Shown piece after piece: positions 6,522 through 14,839 of a DNA stretch of 33,692 bases. Location: the NCBI GenBank assembly GCA_014874475.1, contig JADBJJ010000013.1:16349-50040 (forward strand), given 5' to 3'. Below the pieces are notes generated by a model, which had not been told where the DNA came from, ran no database searches, and was given only the letters and a program-made list of their open reading frames with translations. The position numbers and the translations under genes were made by a program. Within the stretch, counting starts at the first letter, position 1; each line of letters begins with the position of its first letter. Origin of the DNA: Chloroflexota bacterium. GTDB taxonomy: Bacteria; Chloroflexota; Anaerolineae; B4-G1; DUEL01.

Positions 6522-7435
6522 AGAATGACCTCCAGTATCCGGTCCCGGCCCGCCAGGTCGGGGAGAATCCGGATATATGCCATCGGGAACGCCCTTCGGG
6601 CCAGGGCGGCGGCATTGGGGCCCTGGTCGGCGCCAATTTCCACCAGAAGGACTCCGCCCGGACCCAGCAATCGGGCTGCATCCGCCAGCAGTCGCCGGAT
6701 CACCCTCAGCCCTCCCGGCCCGCCATCCAGCGCCAGCCGGGGTTCATGCTCCCGCACCGAGGCTGGCAGGGATGACCATTCCTCCTCGGCCACGTAGGGC
6801 GGGTTGCTGACCACCAGGTCCACCGGGCCCCTCAGCGGGGATGCCAGGTCGGCTTGCAGGAAGTGGATGCGGTCCGCCACGCTATGACGGCGGGCATTCA
6901 TCGCCGCCACGCACAGAGCGGCCCGGGAAAGGTCGGTCGCATAGATGCGGGCGCGAGGCAACCGGACCGCCAGGGCAACCGCTACACACCCGCTCCCAGT
7001 TCCCACATCCACCACTGTTCGGGGAGCCTTTTCCAGTGCCCGCTCCACCAGGACCTCCGTCTCCGGGCGGGGAATGAGGACCTCCGGCGTGACCACGAAC
7101 TCCAGCCCGAAGAACTCCATCTTTCTGGTCAAGTAGGGGAGGGGAACACCAGCCCTCCGGCGAGCCAGCAGGTTCTCGTAGCGGGCTCGCTCTTCAGCAG
7201 TGAGGGGCCGTTCCGGGTGGGCCAGGAGCACCGTCCGGGTGAGCCCGGTCACATGGGCCAGCAGCACCTCTGCCTCTAGCCGGGCCGTCTCGGTGACGGG
7301 GACCAGCAGGGCGGCTCCTTCCAGGAGCGCGTCGCCAACGGTCTCCTCGTTTCCGCCGTTGGTGATGGAGTGCCCGGACAAATTACAGTTGATTGGAGAA
7401 CGCGGATGGACACGGATGGACACGGATAGGGCCAT
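6518..7435 (-). CDS. prmC: Peptide chain release factor N5-glutamine methyltransferase (PrmC/HemK)
   Basis: 305 residues from the ATG at 7435. PrmC methylates the glutamine of the GGQ motif in release factors using S-adenosylmethionine. The SAM-binding loop DVGTGSG is at 143-149, the catalytic NPPY at 211-214, and the helical N-terminal release-factor-binding domain precedes them. The first 17 or so residues come from a degenerate DNA repeat (7398-7430) and do not look like PrmC, whose homology begins near ETVGDALLEG. A TTG at 7381 is an alternative start; neither has a clear ribosome site. It follows the TPR gene by 27 bp and overlaps tsaC, forming a translation-fidelity pair often found together. 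Confidence 0.92.
   Translation of the reverse strand: MALSVSIRVHPRSPINCNLSGHSITNGGNEETVGDALLEGAALLVPVTETARLEAEVLLAHVTGLTRTVLLAHPERPLTAEERARYENLLARRRAGVPLPYLTRKMEFFGLEFVVTPEVLIPRPETEVLVERALEKAPRTVVDVGTGSGCVAVALAVRLPRARIYATDLSRAALCVAAMNARRHSVADRIHFLQADLASPLRGPVDLVVSNPPYVAEEEWSSLPASVREHEPRLALDGGPGGLRVIRRLLADAARLLGPGGVLLVEIGADQGPNAAALARRAFPMAYIRILPDLAGRDRILEVIL
7398..7430. repeat. Copy of a dispersed GGATGGACACGGAT-type repeat
   Basis: GCGGATGGACACGGATGG is followed by GACACGGATAG. Related stretches occur at 22499-22518 and, inverted, at 26903-26969. Here it forms the first codons of the long prmC reading frame, which is a reason to doubt that start. Similar degenerate repeats between genes are familiar from Chloroflexota and other phyla. 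Confidence 0.6.
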
Positions 7436-7462
7436 ATTGTGTCTGTGAAATTAATGAACGGG

Positions 7463-8392
7463 TCAGATTAAAAGGGCTATCGGGCGATAGTTTTGCTGCC
7501 TTGCGCCACCGATGATTCGGAGGCCTTGCTCTGTGGCGACGACCCTCCCATCCGGATGTCGGATGAACTGGGTTATACCTTGGCTATCTAACGCGATGTA
7601 GAATTGATCGCCCGGCAGGGGATCGCCAGGGTGGGTGAGAACGTAATCTCCGACCTTCCCAGAAGGCAGCTGGATTTGCGGCCGCAGTTGCAACGGGATG
7701 GGAAAGACGCAACAATCAGCCGTAAGGACCAGCCAGTTTCGCAGAGGAACCACCTGCAAGGTTTTTCCATTTAGAATCAAAGCAACATCGCGGGAGTGCT
7801 CCCCCCACAGTGTGGCCGTGGCCCCGTCGGCAAAGATGATAGGGAGAAAAAGGGTCAGGCTCCTCTGGTAAGGGTCGGATCTGCCCAGTCTTTCTATCAG
7901 ATGTTGAATCCATTTTGCCAACTGATCGCATTGGTTAACCCGTTCTCTCCGATTATGCTCTACCCAGTACCGGCGGGCTTTGTCCAGCAACTCCTGGGCC
8001 GCATAATATTCGTTGAGGGCTCCCATATCGCCGCTCAGATGGCGGACCAGACCGAGATTGAAGGTGGCGATGGCTTCGTTATGGCGCTGGTCGGGGGCGG
8101 GCTGCTGCCGGAATATCTCGCGGGCTTTGCGGGCCAAGTAATGGGCTTGCTGGAGGCGGTTCGTTTCCCAGTAGATGTTGCTCAGGCAGAGGGCCGCCAT
8201 CCCCTCGCCGATGGGATGGTGTCCCTGGCGAGCCACATTCAGGGCTTCTTCCAGAAGCCGTTCCGCGGCTTCCAGATTCCCCGCTTTCAGGAGGTCCAAT
8301 GCCCGAATCACTATTTGTACGCTGGGGATGTCCTGGCTACTCTCTGTATAAAGGGCGCTGATCGGGATCGCCCATAGAATTAGGTTCGCCAT
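7463..8392 (-). CDS. TPR-repeat protein of unknown function
   Basis: 309 residues. Residues about 22-160 form helical tetratricopeptide-type repeats: AGNLEAAERLLEEALNVA, then EGMAALCLSNIYWETNRL, then NEAIATFNLGLVRHLSGD. Such repeats bind partner proteins. The C-terminal half (about 175-309) is beta-rich with no domain I can name. The N-terminus MANLILWAIPISALY is hydrophobic, so it might be a short anchor or signal. The start has GAGGGGG upstream. It lies 19 bp after the second SPFH gene and 27 bp before prmC, so it is part of the SPFH operon and may be a partner of those membrane proteins. Confidence 0.75.
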   Translation of the reverse strand: MANLILWAIPISALYTESSQDIPSVQIVIRALDLLKAGNLEAAERLLEEALNVARQGHHPIGEGMAALCLSNIYWETNRLQQAHYLARKAREIFRQQPAPDQRHNEAIATFNLGLVRHLSGDMGALNEYYAAQELLDKARRYWVEHNRRERVNQCDQLAKWIQHLIERLGRSDPYQRSLTLFLPIIFADGATATLWGEHSRDVALILNGKTLQVVPLRNWLVLTADCCVFPIPLQLRPQIQLPSGKVGDYVLTHPGDPLPGDQFYIALDSQGITQFIRHPDGRVVATEQGLRIIGGARQQNYRPIALLI

Positions 8393-8411
8393 CTTGCCCC
8401 CCTCGCATGGA

Positions 8412-9698
8412 TTATTTCGTCAGCATCCGCTCTTCGCTCAGAAGTTGCTGGAGCCGGTGAAGGGTGCGAACAGCCTCCGGCGGCAGGAAGGCGCGGGTGA
8501 AGGGGTCGTAGGACATCAGGCGCAGGCTCTCGGCCAGGCGGGTCGCCAGCAGGTACGGGCGGAGTTCGGCATCACTGACTGCGACGGATTGGAGTTCCCG
8601 AATCAGGGTGATGAGCATCTCCGCCTGGGCTCGGGCGCGAACCGCCTCCATCCGCAGCAGTTCCGCCTCCCCTTCCACCCGGGTTGCCGCTGCCTGGCTC
8701 TCCCACTCAGCCCGCCAGGCCTCTATCCACTGGGTGGGAATTTGTTCGTCCTCCACCTTGATCTCCCCCAGTTGGACGCTCAGGATGCGCACTCCGACCT
8801 TCGGCGCCTCCTGCTGCAACTGTTCCTCCAGGCGGCGCCGGATGACCTCTCGGGGATGTTCAATCTCATCCCCCGTGGGGCCCAGCAGCCAATCCAGGTA
8901 GTACTCTGCCAGGATGTTGCGCAGAATCCCCTCGGTGAAACCGACCACCACCCGTCCCCGCCAGTCCATTGGAGGGCCCTTGAAATCCGGATCTCGTATC
9001 CAGCGGGCTGTGGCGGCCTTAAAGACCGCCTCGGCAGTGAATGGATAGGGCTCATTCTCTGTCGGTGGTTTCGGCGCTCCACCATCGGGCCGGTCGTCTA
9101 TTTTGAAGTGGATGTCGGCCTCACAGGTGACGGGGATGCCGTCCCGGGTCATCCCTTTGACCGGGAATGTCCACTGCTGGGGCCGGAGGTCTATGATTTC
9201 CCAGATCTTCTCAAACGGTTCCAGATAGGGGTAATTCCTCGGTCTGGGGAGATGGGCGCTCAGGATCCGCTCCAGCCGTCCGCACCGCTCCGTGATGACG
9301 GCCGAATCGTTGTAGATGACCAGATACCCTGGGCCGCCCACGCGGTGCAGGACAGAATTTTCTCCGGCAGCCAGTTTGCCCTCTTTAACCAGCAGGTACG
9401 GCCCGAATTTCCAGACCCCGAAGAGCAAGCGGTAGATGAGCGACCCGGCCTCTTCAAGGGTGCGGATCTTGTAGAGATTTTTGACGAAAGACGCCGCGAT
9501 CCGGACCGCCACCGCGATGGCGACAAGGCATGGGATGGCGTAGAGGACGCTCAAGATGGCAAAGGGAACAGCGCCGGAAGGCCTGCCTCTCTGGGCGATC
9601 AGGGCCAGCAGCATACCTGCCAGGGTTACCAGGGTGATGATCGGGACAGCAACGAGGAGCACTCGCTTCAGGTGTCGAAGAACCCACTTGAAGATCAT
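8412..9698 (-). CDS. Membrane SPFH/band-7 domain protein (second paralogue)
   Basis: 428 residues. Two membrane helices (about 11-35 and 43-68) are followed by an SPFH (stomatin/prohibitin/flotillin) domain at about 120-330 and a helical, Ala/Glu-rich tail (about 333-390) suited to oligomer formation. Within the domain, DLRPQ (170-174) and TRDGIPV (184-190) match the first paralogue closely. SPFH proteins build ring-shaped or caged membrane scaffolds that organise microdomains and often hold proteases or transporters. GGAGG precedes the ATG, which overlaps the stop of the first paralogue by four bases. No NfeD or FtsH gene, frequent partners of such proteins, is nearby. Role unproven. Confidence 0.78.
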   Translation of the reverse strand: MIFKWVLRHLKRVLLVAVPIITLVTLAGMLLALIAQRGRPSGAVPFAILSVLYAIPCLVAIAVAVRIAASFVKNLYKIRTLEEAGSLIYRLLFGVWKFGPYLLVKEGKLAAGENSVLHRVGGPGYLVIYNDSAVITERCGRLERILSAHLPRPRNYPYLEPFEKIWEIIDLRPQQWTFPVKGMTRDGIPVTCEADIHFKIDDRPDGGAPKPPTENEPYPFTAEAVFKAATARWIRDPDFKGPPMDWRGRVVVGFTEGILRNILAEYYLDWLLGPTGDEIEHPREVIRRRLEEQLQQEAPKVGVRILSVQLGEIKVEDEQIPTQWIEAWRAEWESQAAATRVEGEAELLRMEAVRARAQAEMLITLIRELQSVAVSDAELRPYLLATRLAESLRLMSYDPFTRAFLPPEAVRTLHRLQQLLSEERMLTK

Positions 9699-11191
9699 GT
9701 TGATGCCTCCTTCCCTCCGACCTCCATTCCCAGACGGCGCAGGTCTTCTGGCGTTTCACGGGGAAGATAGCGCCGCATCAGAGGTTGCTGGGTCATCTCC
9801 TCCAGGACCTTCAAGAACTGATCCACAATTCTCTGCGGTGTGACCGGCGTATCGGGGCGGTCCAGTTCCGCCAGTTGCTCCCCCAGCGCCAGGATCAGGT
9901 GGGCCTGGGCTTCGGCGCGGGCCTGCTCTATGTGCCAGAGCCGTTCCCGCTGACCTTTGGCCTGCTGGACCAGAATCCGGCGCACCCATTCCGCCCGCCA
10001 GTTGTGCACGCGCTCCTTCAGGACTTCTTCTCTGACGGGCAACAAGTTGCTGATCCCCCCGCCAATCAACTGGATGCCACAGGGTTCCAGTTCCCTCCGC
10101 AGGCGGTCCCGGAACTCCCGGGCGATACGAACCCGGGGCGGCTCCTCGCCCGGGTCGTAGTGGTAGAGGTCATCAAAGTCATAACGGGCCAGGATGTCCT
10201 GGAGGATACGGGTACCATACAGTCGGGGGAGTTCGTCCCAGGTATGCTGCGGGTGGTCAGGCCCTTCGGCGACAGCCATCATCTGAGCGTGGACCGCCCG
10301 GAAGGCGGCGCTCCTACGGTAAGGGAACGGTTCCCCCAGGCGCGGCTGCTGGTCCCCCCGGTCAATCTGAAAGGGGGTGAAGGCCAGCACCTTGACCTGG
10401 ATGCCGTCCCGGGTCAGGCCCTGGACGGTGAACGCGCGCAGTTGAGGACGCAGGTCCAGGGTCCGCATCGGGCGGTCGGCGAAATCGGTAAAGGAAAGCC
10501 CTGGCCCCTGGACCCCCTTGAATTGGAGCCCGTTGGAGACAGCCACCGCATGGTCGCAGTCGGTGATGATGACCCCATTCCCAAAGGAGAGAGCTGTCAG
10601 CAGGTCTCCCTTTATCCGCTCCTCAATCTTGTCTTCCTCCCGAGGTTCATCGGTTACAACCCAGCACGGATAATTTTGCTCTGCGAGGATATCCAGCAGA
10701 ATTTTGAAGACCTGGTTGTGCTCCTTCAAACGTCGGCGGAGGCGCTCCAGCCGGGGTAGGGAGAGATCCTGGGGTGGAAAGGGAAGCAGAAAGCCCCCTA
10801 ACAGAAAGAGGCCCAGCAGGAGTGTTGCTCCGAACAGAACCACTTCCGCCATCACCAGCATCCACTTCAGTGGGGAGGGAAGCGGTACAATCGCGAGCAT
10901 CCATACCAGCCATAGAATGAACGGCAGCGAGAGGCCGAACATCGCAATAACTTGGCGGCTCTGGAGCCCTATGAATATCAGGAAGAAAAGGACGAAGTTG
11001 ATGAACAGAAGGGCCAGGCCCAGACTTGCAGGCCAAAACGTGAGAGCGGAGGGAAAAAGAAGCCAGAGGAGATACAGAAGGCCCACTGGAGCGAGCAGGA
11101 GTGAGGGCAGGTAGAACAAATAGATTGCTGTCAATGTACCTGCTTGGTCAAAAAGGCCTTCATCCGGGAGGAGGGGTTTCTTTTCCGCCAT
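9695..11191 (-). CDS. Membrane SPFH/band-7 domain protein (first paralogue)
   Basis: 498 residues from the ATG at 11191, chosen because GGAG lies five bases upstream; an in-frame ATG at 11218 has no ribosome site. Four membrane helices lie at about 22-46, 52-76, 80-103 and 109-137, more than in ordinary stomatins. A basic helix follows (145-160), then an SPFH domain at about 203-400 with DLRPQ (246-250) and GLTRDGI (258-264), and a helical tail. It is the first gene of a five-gene operon and overlaps the second SPFH gene, so the two proteins are probably made in similar amounts and may co-assemble. Function unknown beyond membrane scaffolding inferred from the fold. Confidence 0.76.
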   Translation of the reverse strand: MAEKKPLLPDEGLFDQAGTLTAIYLFYLPSLLLAPVGLLYLLWLLFPSALTFWPASLGLALLFINFVLFFLIFIGLQSRQVIAMFGLSLPFILWLVWMLAIVPLPSPLKWMLVMAEVVLFGATLLLGLFLLGGFLLPFPPQDLSLPRLERLRRRLKEHNQVFKILLDILAEQNYPCWVVTDEPREEDKIEERIKGDLLTALSFGNGVIITDCDHAVAVSNGLQFKGVQGPGLSFTDFADRPMRTLDLRPQLRAFTVQGLTRDGIQVKVLAFTPFQIDRGDQQPRLGEPFPYRRSAAFRAVHAQMMAVAEGPDHPQHTWDELPRLYGTRILQDILARYDFDDLYHYDPGEEPPRVRIAREFRDRLRRELEPCGIQLIGGGISNLLPVREEVLKERVHNWRAEWVRRILVQQAKGQRERLWHIEQARAEAQAHLILALGEQLAELDRPDTPVTPQRIVDQFLKVLEEMTQQPLMRRYLPRETPEDLRRLGMEVGGKEAST

Positions 11192-11293
11192 AATACTCCG
11201 ATCCTGTGGATAGTGCATGGTATAAAGAGCGTTGACACGACCGGCCGGGTTTTCTACCGATCACCGGCGTGTTGCCTGTCCCCAGCGATATTA

Positions 11294-11322
11294 ATGATAC
11301 TTCAATAAAGAGATTTCGTCAA
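11294..11322 (-). promoter_or_regulatory. Sigma70-type promoter of the SPFH-TPR-prmC-tsaC operon
   Basis: On the minus strand, TTGACG (11322-11317) and TATCAT (11299-11294) are separated by 17 bases. Transcription would begin near 11287, leaving a leader of about 96 bases before the first SPFH gene. Confidence 0.68.
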
Positions 11323-11339
11323 GACGGGCCGTCAATCTG

Positions 11340-12347
11340 CTAGTTTTCTACAGGCAAATTGGAGGCACGCTCCGGTCCGACCATATCCCTCTCCGTCAGC
11401 ACAGACAGGAGATACGCAGTATCCACCCGGCGGGTCCGCTGGACGGTGCGCCGTTTGCGGAGCATCCGGGGGATGCCCAGCAGGCCCGCCAGCATTCCCC
11501 GCAGCCGGGCCCGCGCTGCTGCCCCGCGCCAGGCCCGCAGCGCCTCCACCGCCAGACGGATTTGCGCCCGCAGAATGGCCCACCAGTACCGCCGCCAGAG
11601 GTCGCCAGGATAGTCTTTCACCAACAGATAGATAAAATTCCGCCCGTCGTAGAAACTGGCAGTGACCCCACCCCCGGTGGCGCTCAGTTTGTGGTAGACG
11701 ACAGCGCGCGGCGCATAGACGCACCGCCACCCGGCCAGTTGCGCCCGCCATGCCAGGTCCACGTCCTCGCAGGAGTAAAAGAAGTCCTCATCCAACAGGC
11801 CGATCTCATCCAGCATCTCCCGCCGGTAGGCCGCGCTCCCTCCGCATGCGCTGAAGACGTATTCTTCCCGGTCGTACTGTCCCACGTCGGTCTCCCAGAC
11901 GCCCCGGTTGCCAGGCCGACCATCCACCCGGTAGTAGTCTCCGGCGGTGTGGAGGACATCCCGGCGATCAAAGAGGCGCATTTTGGAGGCGATCAGGCCG
12001 GCTTCCGGATGCCGCTGGAAGGCTGCCACCACCTCCTCCAGCCAGTGGGGGTCGGCCTCGGTGTCGTTGTTCAGGAGAACGATGAACTCGCCGCGCGCGG
12101 CCCGGATGCCTGCATTGCAGGCCCCAGCAAACCCCCGGTTCTCCCCCAGGGCCAGCACCCGCACTTCGGGATAGTCCCGTGCCAGGAGGGCCAGCGAGCC
12201 ATCCGTTGACCCGTTATCCGCGACGATGACCTCAAAATCCCGGAAGGTCTGGCGACGGAGGCTATCTAAGCAGGTTGGCAGATGGGCTGCACCGTTCCAG
12301 TTGGGAATGACGACGGTGACCATCGGTAGCCGCTCGTTGGGACCCAT
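11340..12347 (-). CDS. Glycosyltransferase family 2
   Basis: About 335 residues from the ATG at 12347; the ATG at 12323 (MVTVVIP) is equally possible, and the frame is open further upstream. The fold is an inverting GT-A transferase: VTVVIPNWNG near the start, VIVADNGSTDGS, then LLNNDTEADP as the metal-site region and CEDVDLAWR as the base-bearing motif. The sequence style is that of rhamnosyltransferase-like GT2 enzymes that build surface polysaccharides. The basic C-terminal region may rest on the membrane. The gene overlaps the end of the GT4 gene by about 60 to 85 bp, which suggests coupling. Donor and acceptor unknown. Confidence 0.88.
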   Translation of the reverse strand: MGPNERLPMVTVVIPNWNGAAHLPTCLDSLRRQTFRDFEVIVADNGSTDGSLALLARDYPEVRVLALGENRGFAGACNAGIRAARGEFIVLLNNDTEADPHWLEEVVAAFQRHPEAGLIASKMRLFDRRDVLHTAGDYYRVDGRPGNRGVWETDVGQYDREEYVFSACGGSAAYRREMLDEIGLLDEDFFYSCEDVDLAWRAQLAGWRCVYAPRAVVYHKLSATGGGVTASFYDGRNFIYLLVKDYPGDLWRRYWWAILRAQIRLAVEALRAWRGAAARARLRGMLAGLLGIPRMLRKRRTVQRTRRVDTAYLLSVLTERDMVGPERASNLPVEN

Positions 12348-13587
12348 TCGTCGTTGGTGGGACAAGCGACCGGTACAATTCCTCAATCCGGTCGGCGATG
12401 CGGGGCCAGGCGAACCCTTCAGCCCAGCAAGCCGCCCGCTGCCCCATTCGCCGCCGGAGTCCTTCATTCGTCAGCAGGTGGATGATTTTTGCCGCCAGCG
12501 CCTCCGCATCCCGCGCCGGCACCCGATACCCCGTCTGCCCGTGGCGGACCAGGTAGGCCAGACCCCCCACATCCGAGGCAATGACGGGGGTCCCACAGGC
12601 CATTGCCTCCAGCGCTACCATTCCGAAACTCTCATAATCGCTGGGCATCACGAGCATCTCGGCGGCAGAGTAGTAATACGGAAGCAGGTCCTGATCCTGG
12701 GCGCCCAGGAAGGTTACCACGTCCCCGATCCCCAGTTCCTCCCGCAATTCCTGCAACCGGATCATCTCGTCGTTATCTTCCACGCTGTACGGGTTGCCAC
12801 CGATGATGGGGACGCACATCCTGCAGACCAATTCGGGGTGGCGCCGGGCGATTCGTGCAATGGCCTGGAGCAACGTCTCTATTCCTTTCAGGGGTTCTAT
12901 TCGGCCCACAAAGAGGATGCTCCGACAGGTCGGGTCCAGCGCTAACCGTTCTTTGGCCTGCGCGGCAGGAATGGGATGGAACCGCTCCAGGTCCACCCCC
13001 GGCGGGATTATCTGGATACGGGTCGGGTCGGCTCCGTACAGACGGAGCAGTTGTTCCTCCTCCACCCGAGTCGCTGCGACAATGCAGTCGGCGAAACGGA
13101 CGATCTCTGTCTCCACCTCTATCCGCAGGGGGGGCTCCCGTTCCTGGGGCGTACGGGCGATGGCGTTTTTCATATGGCCCAGGGTGTGGAACATGTGGAC
13201 GATAGGTGCGCCCCAGGCCTCCCGTAACGCCCGGGCGACCCAACCGGAAAGCCAATAGTGGCTGTGGATGACGTCGTAGCGGATACCATCCGCCTCCGCT
13301 TGGGCCAGCACTCCCGCCACGAACTCCGGCAGGTGGTCGTAGACCCGGTGTTTGGGGTATGGCTGTTCCGGACCGGCGGGGATATGGATGACCCGCGCAC
13401 CGTGCCCCAGTGCGGTGTTAATGCGGGGGACGGCGGGGTCCTGGGAGCGGGTGTACACGTCCACCTGATGCCCTCGCCGGGCCAGTTCTCGGGTCAGGTC
13501 CCGGACGTAGACGTTCATCCCCCCGGTCTCTTTACCCCCGAGGGTCGCCAGCGGACAGGTGTGGACGCTGATTTGAGCGATGCGCAT
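12262..13587 (-). CDS. Glycosyltransferase family 4, MshA-like
   Basis: 441 residues from the ATG at 13587. The start MRIAQISVHTCPLATLGGKE with GGMNVYV (22-28) is typical of the MshA and sucrose-phosphate-synthase branch of retaining GT-B enzymes. The C-terminal donor domain has FVGRIEPLKG (about 226-235) and the EX7E motif Glu319/Glu327. MshA makes the first mycothiol intermediate in Actinobacteria, but Chloroflexota homologues are usually not known to do so, and no mycothiol gene is nearby; a glycolipid or polysaccharide role is more likely. The last 35 or so residues (SQRAATDGHRRH onward) are translated from the region shared with GT2 and may be a natural tail or a late stop. Confidence 0.87.
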   Translation of the reverse strand: MRIAQISVHTCPLATLGGKETGGMNVYVRDLTRELARRGHQVDVYTRSQDPAVPRINTALGHGARVIHIPAGPEQPYPKHRVYDHLPEFVAGVLAQAEADGIRYDVIHSHYWLSGWVARALREAWGAPIVHMFHTLGHMKNAIARTPQEREPPLRIEVETEIVRFADCIVAATRVEEEQLLRLYGADPTRIQIIPPGVDLERFHPIPAAQAKERLALDPTCRSILFVGRIEPLKGIETLLQAIARIARRHPELVCRMCVPIIGGNPYSVEDNDEMIRLQELREELGIGDVVTFLGAQDQDLLPYYYSAAEMLVMPSDYESFGMVALEAMACGTPVIASDVGGLAYLVRHGQTGYRVPARDAEALAAKIIHLLTNEGLRRRMGQRAACWAEGFAWPRIADRIEELYRSLVPPTTNGSQRAATDGHRRHSQLERCSPSANLLR

Positions 13588-13643
13588 AGAAGGATTTACC
13601 CCAGAGATGCGACAAACCTCGCGGCTGCGTGTCTTGATGGTTT

Positions 13644-14798
13644 CTATCCAATCACTCCGGCGGAACGCCAGCGGGTAATGGTATCGGGGTTGTACCCCAG
13701 TTCGCTCAGGATGTCGGCGGTGTGCTCCCCCAGGGCAGGGGCGGAGCGAAGTTCGGGGGCCGGGGTGGCGGAGAAGGTCAGCGGGGGGAGCAGACCCGCC
13801 CCGCCCGTCGGCGGGATCATCCCCAGCGCCTGCACAGGGGGCGAATCCAGCGCCTCCCCCAGGGTGTAGACGGGTTCGCAGCAGGCGTCCATTCCGGCCA
13901 TAACCTCCGCCCACTCCTTCCGGGTGCGGGTGCGGAAGAATGCGCGCATCTCCTCCCAGGTCGGATTGCCGGGGAGGGCGGGCGCAAACTGCTGGCCCAG
14001 CCAGTCCTCCCGCCCCGCCACGCGACAGAACGCGGCCCAGAACTCCGGCTCCAGGGCCGAGAGGGTCACGAACCCGCCGTCGGCGGTCTCGTAAATGTTG
14101 TAGCAGACCACCCCGCCGGTCAGGGTGCTGGCGCCCCGGGCCATCGGCTGCCCGCCCTGCAGGTGGGAGACCGCAATGGGGAGCAAAGAGAGCGCCCCGC
14201 CCAGGAGCGACGCATCCACCCGTTGCCCCCGGCCTGTCCGCTCCCGGTCCAGGAGCGCCAGCAGGATACCCACCGCCGCCCAGAGCGCGCCCGCCAGGTC
14301 TGCTACCGGCGCGCCGGGGATGACCGGCGGCCCCGCGCGCAGCCCGGTCAGGTCCAGAAGCCCCGCCAGCCCGATGTAGTTCAGGTCATGCCCGGCCCGC
14401 TCCCGGTAGGGGCCCTGGGGCCCGTAACCGCTGAGCGCGCAGTAGACCAGCCGGGGGTTCTCTTCTGCGAGACGGTCGTATCCCAGGCCCAACCGCTCCA
14501 TCACCCCGGGCCGGAAACTCTCCAGGAGCACGTCGGCGGTTCTCACCAGGCGCAGAAAGATGGCGCGGCCCTCTTCGGCCTTGAGGTTCAGCGCCAAACT
14601 CTTCTTGCCTCGGTTGACGGCGTGGAAAAGGACGCTCTGGCCGTCCGGAGCGAGCGGAGGGACGTAGCGGGTCCAATCTCCACCGCCCGGCGGCTCCACC
14701 CGGATGACCTCTGCCCCGAAATCCGCCAGGATCAGGGAACAATAGGGGCCGGGCAGCAGGCGGGAAAGGTCCAGGACGCGAAACGGCAAAAGCGGCAT
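13644..14798 (-). CDS. Class III CoA transferase / alpha-methylacyl-CoA racemase-like (CaiB/BaiF family)
   Basis: 384 residues, the normal family size. The start LRVLDLSRLLPGPYC-type block (here VLDLSRLLPGPYCS, 8-21) with GAEVIRVEPP is diagnostic. Catalytic candidates are His137 and Asp138 in GHDLNY and Asp167 in PVADLAG. The GHDxNY motif favours the alpha-methylacyl-CoA racemase branch; Asp167 sits where CoA transferases form their acyl anhydride. GRGQRVDASL (189-198) is also typical. AAGGAG lies before the ATG. It follows hisC by 41 bp. The substrate is unknown; branched acyl-CoA epimerisation or carboxylate CoA transfer are both possible. Confidence 0.88.
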   Translation of the reverse strand: MPLLPFRVLDLSRLLPGPYCSLILADFGAEVIRVEPPGGGDWTRYVPPLAPDGQSVLFHAVNRGKKSLALNLKAEEGRAIFLRLVRTADVLLESFRPGVMERLGLGYDRLAEENPRLVYCALSGYGPQGPYRERAGHDLNYIGLAGLLDLTGLRAGPPVIPGAPVADLAGALWAAVGILLALLDRERTGRGQRVDASLLGGALSLLPIAVSHLQGGQPMARGASTLTGGVVCYNIYETADGGFVTLSALEPEFWAAFCRVAGREDWLGQQFAPALPGNPTWEEMRAFFRTRTRKEWAEVMAGMDACCEPVYTLGEALDSPPVQALGMIPPTGGAGLLPPLTFSATPAPELRSAPALGEHTADILSELGYNPDTITRWRSAGVIG

Positions 14799-14839
14799 GG
14801 ATGCTCCTTGTGCCCTTGCATCTTTGCGGGAGAATCTCT

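Noticed and set aside
8394-9770. A 458-codon plus-strand open frame over the second SPFH gene
   Set aside because: The minus-strand reading has membrane helices and SPFH motifs; this one has none.
11323-11333. GACGG-G-CCGTC palindrome as terminator of the GT2 gene
   Set aside because: The loop is one base and no T-run follows.
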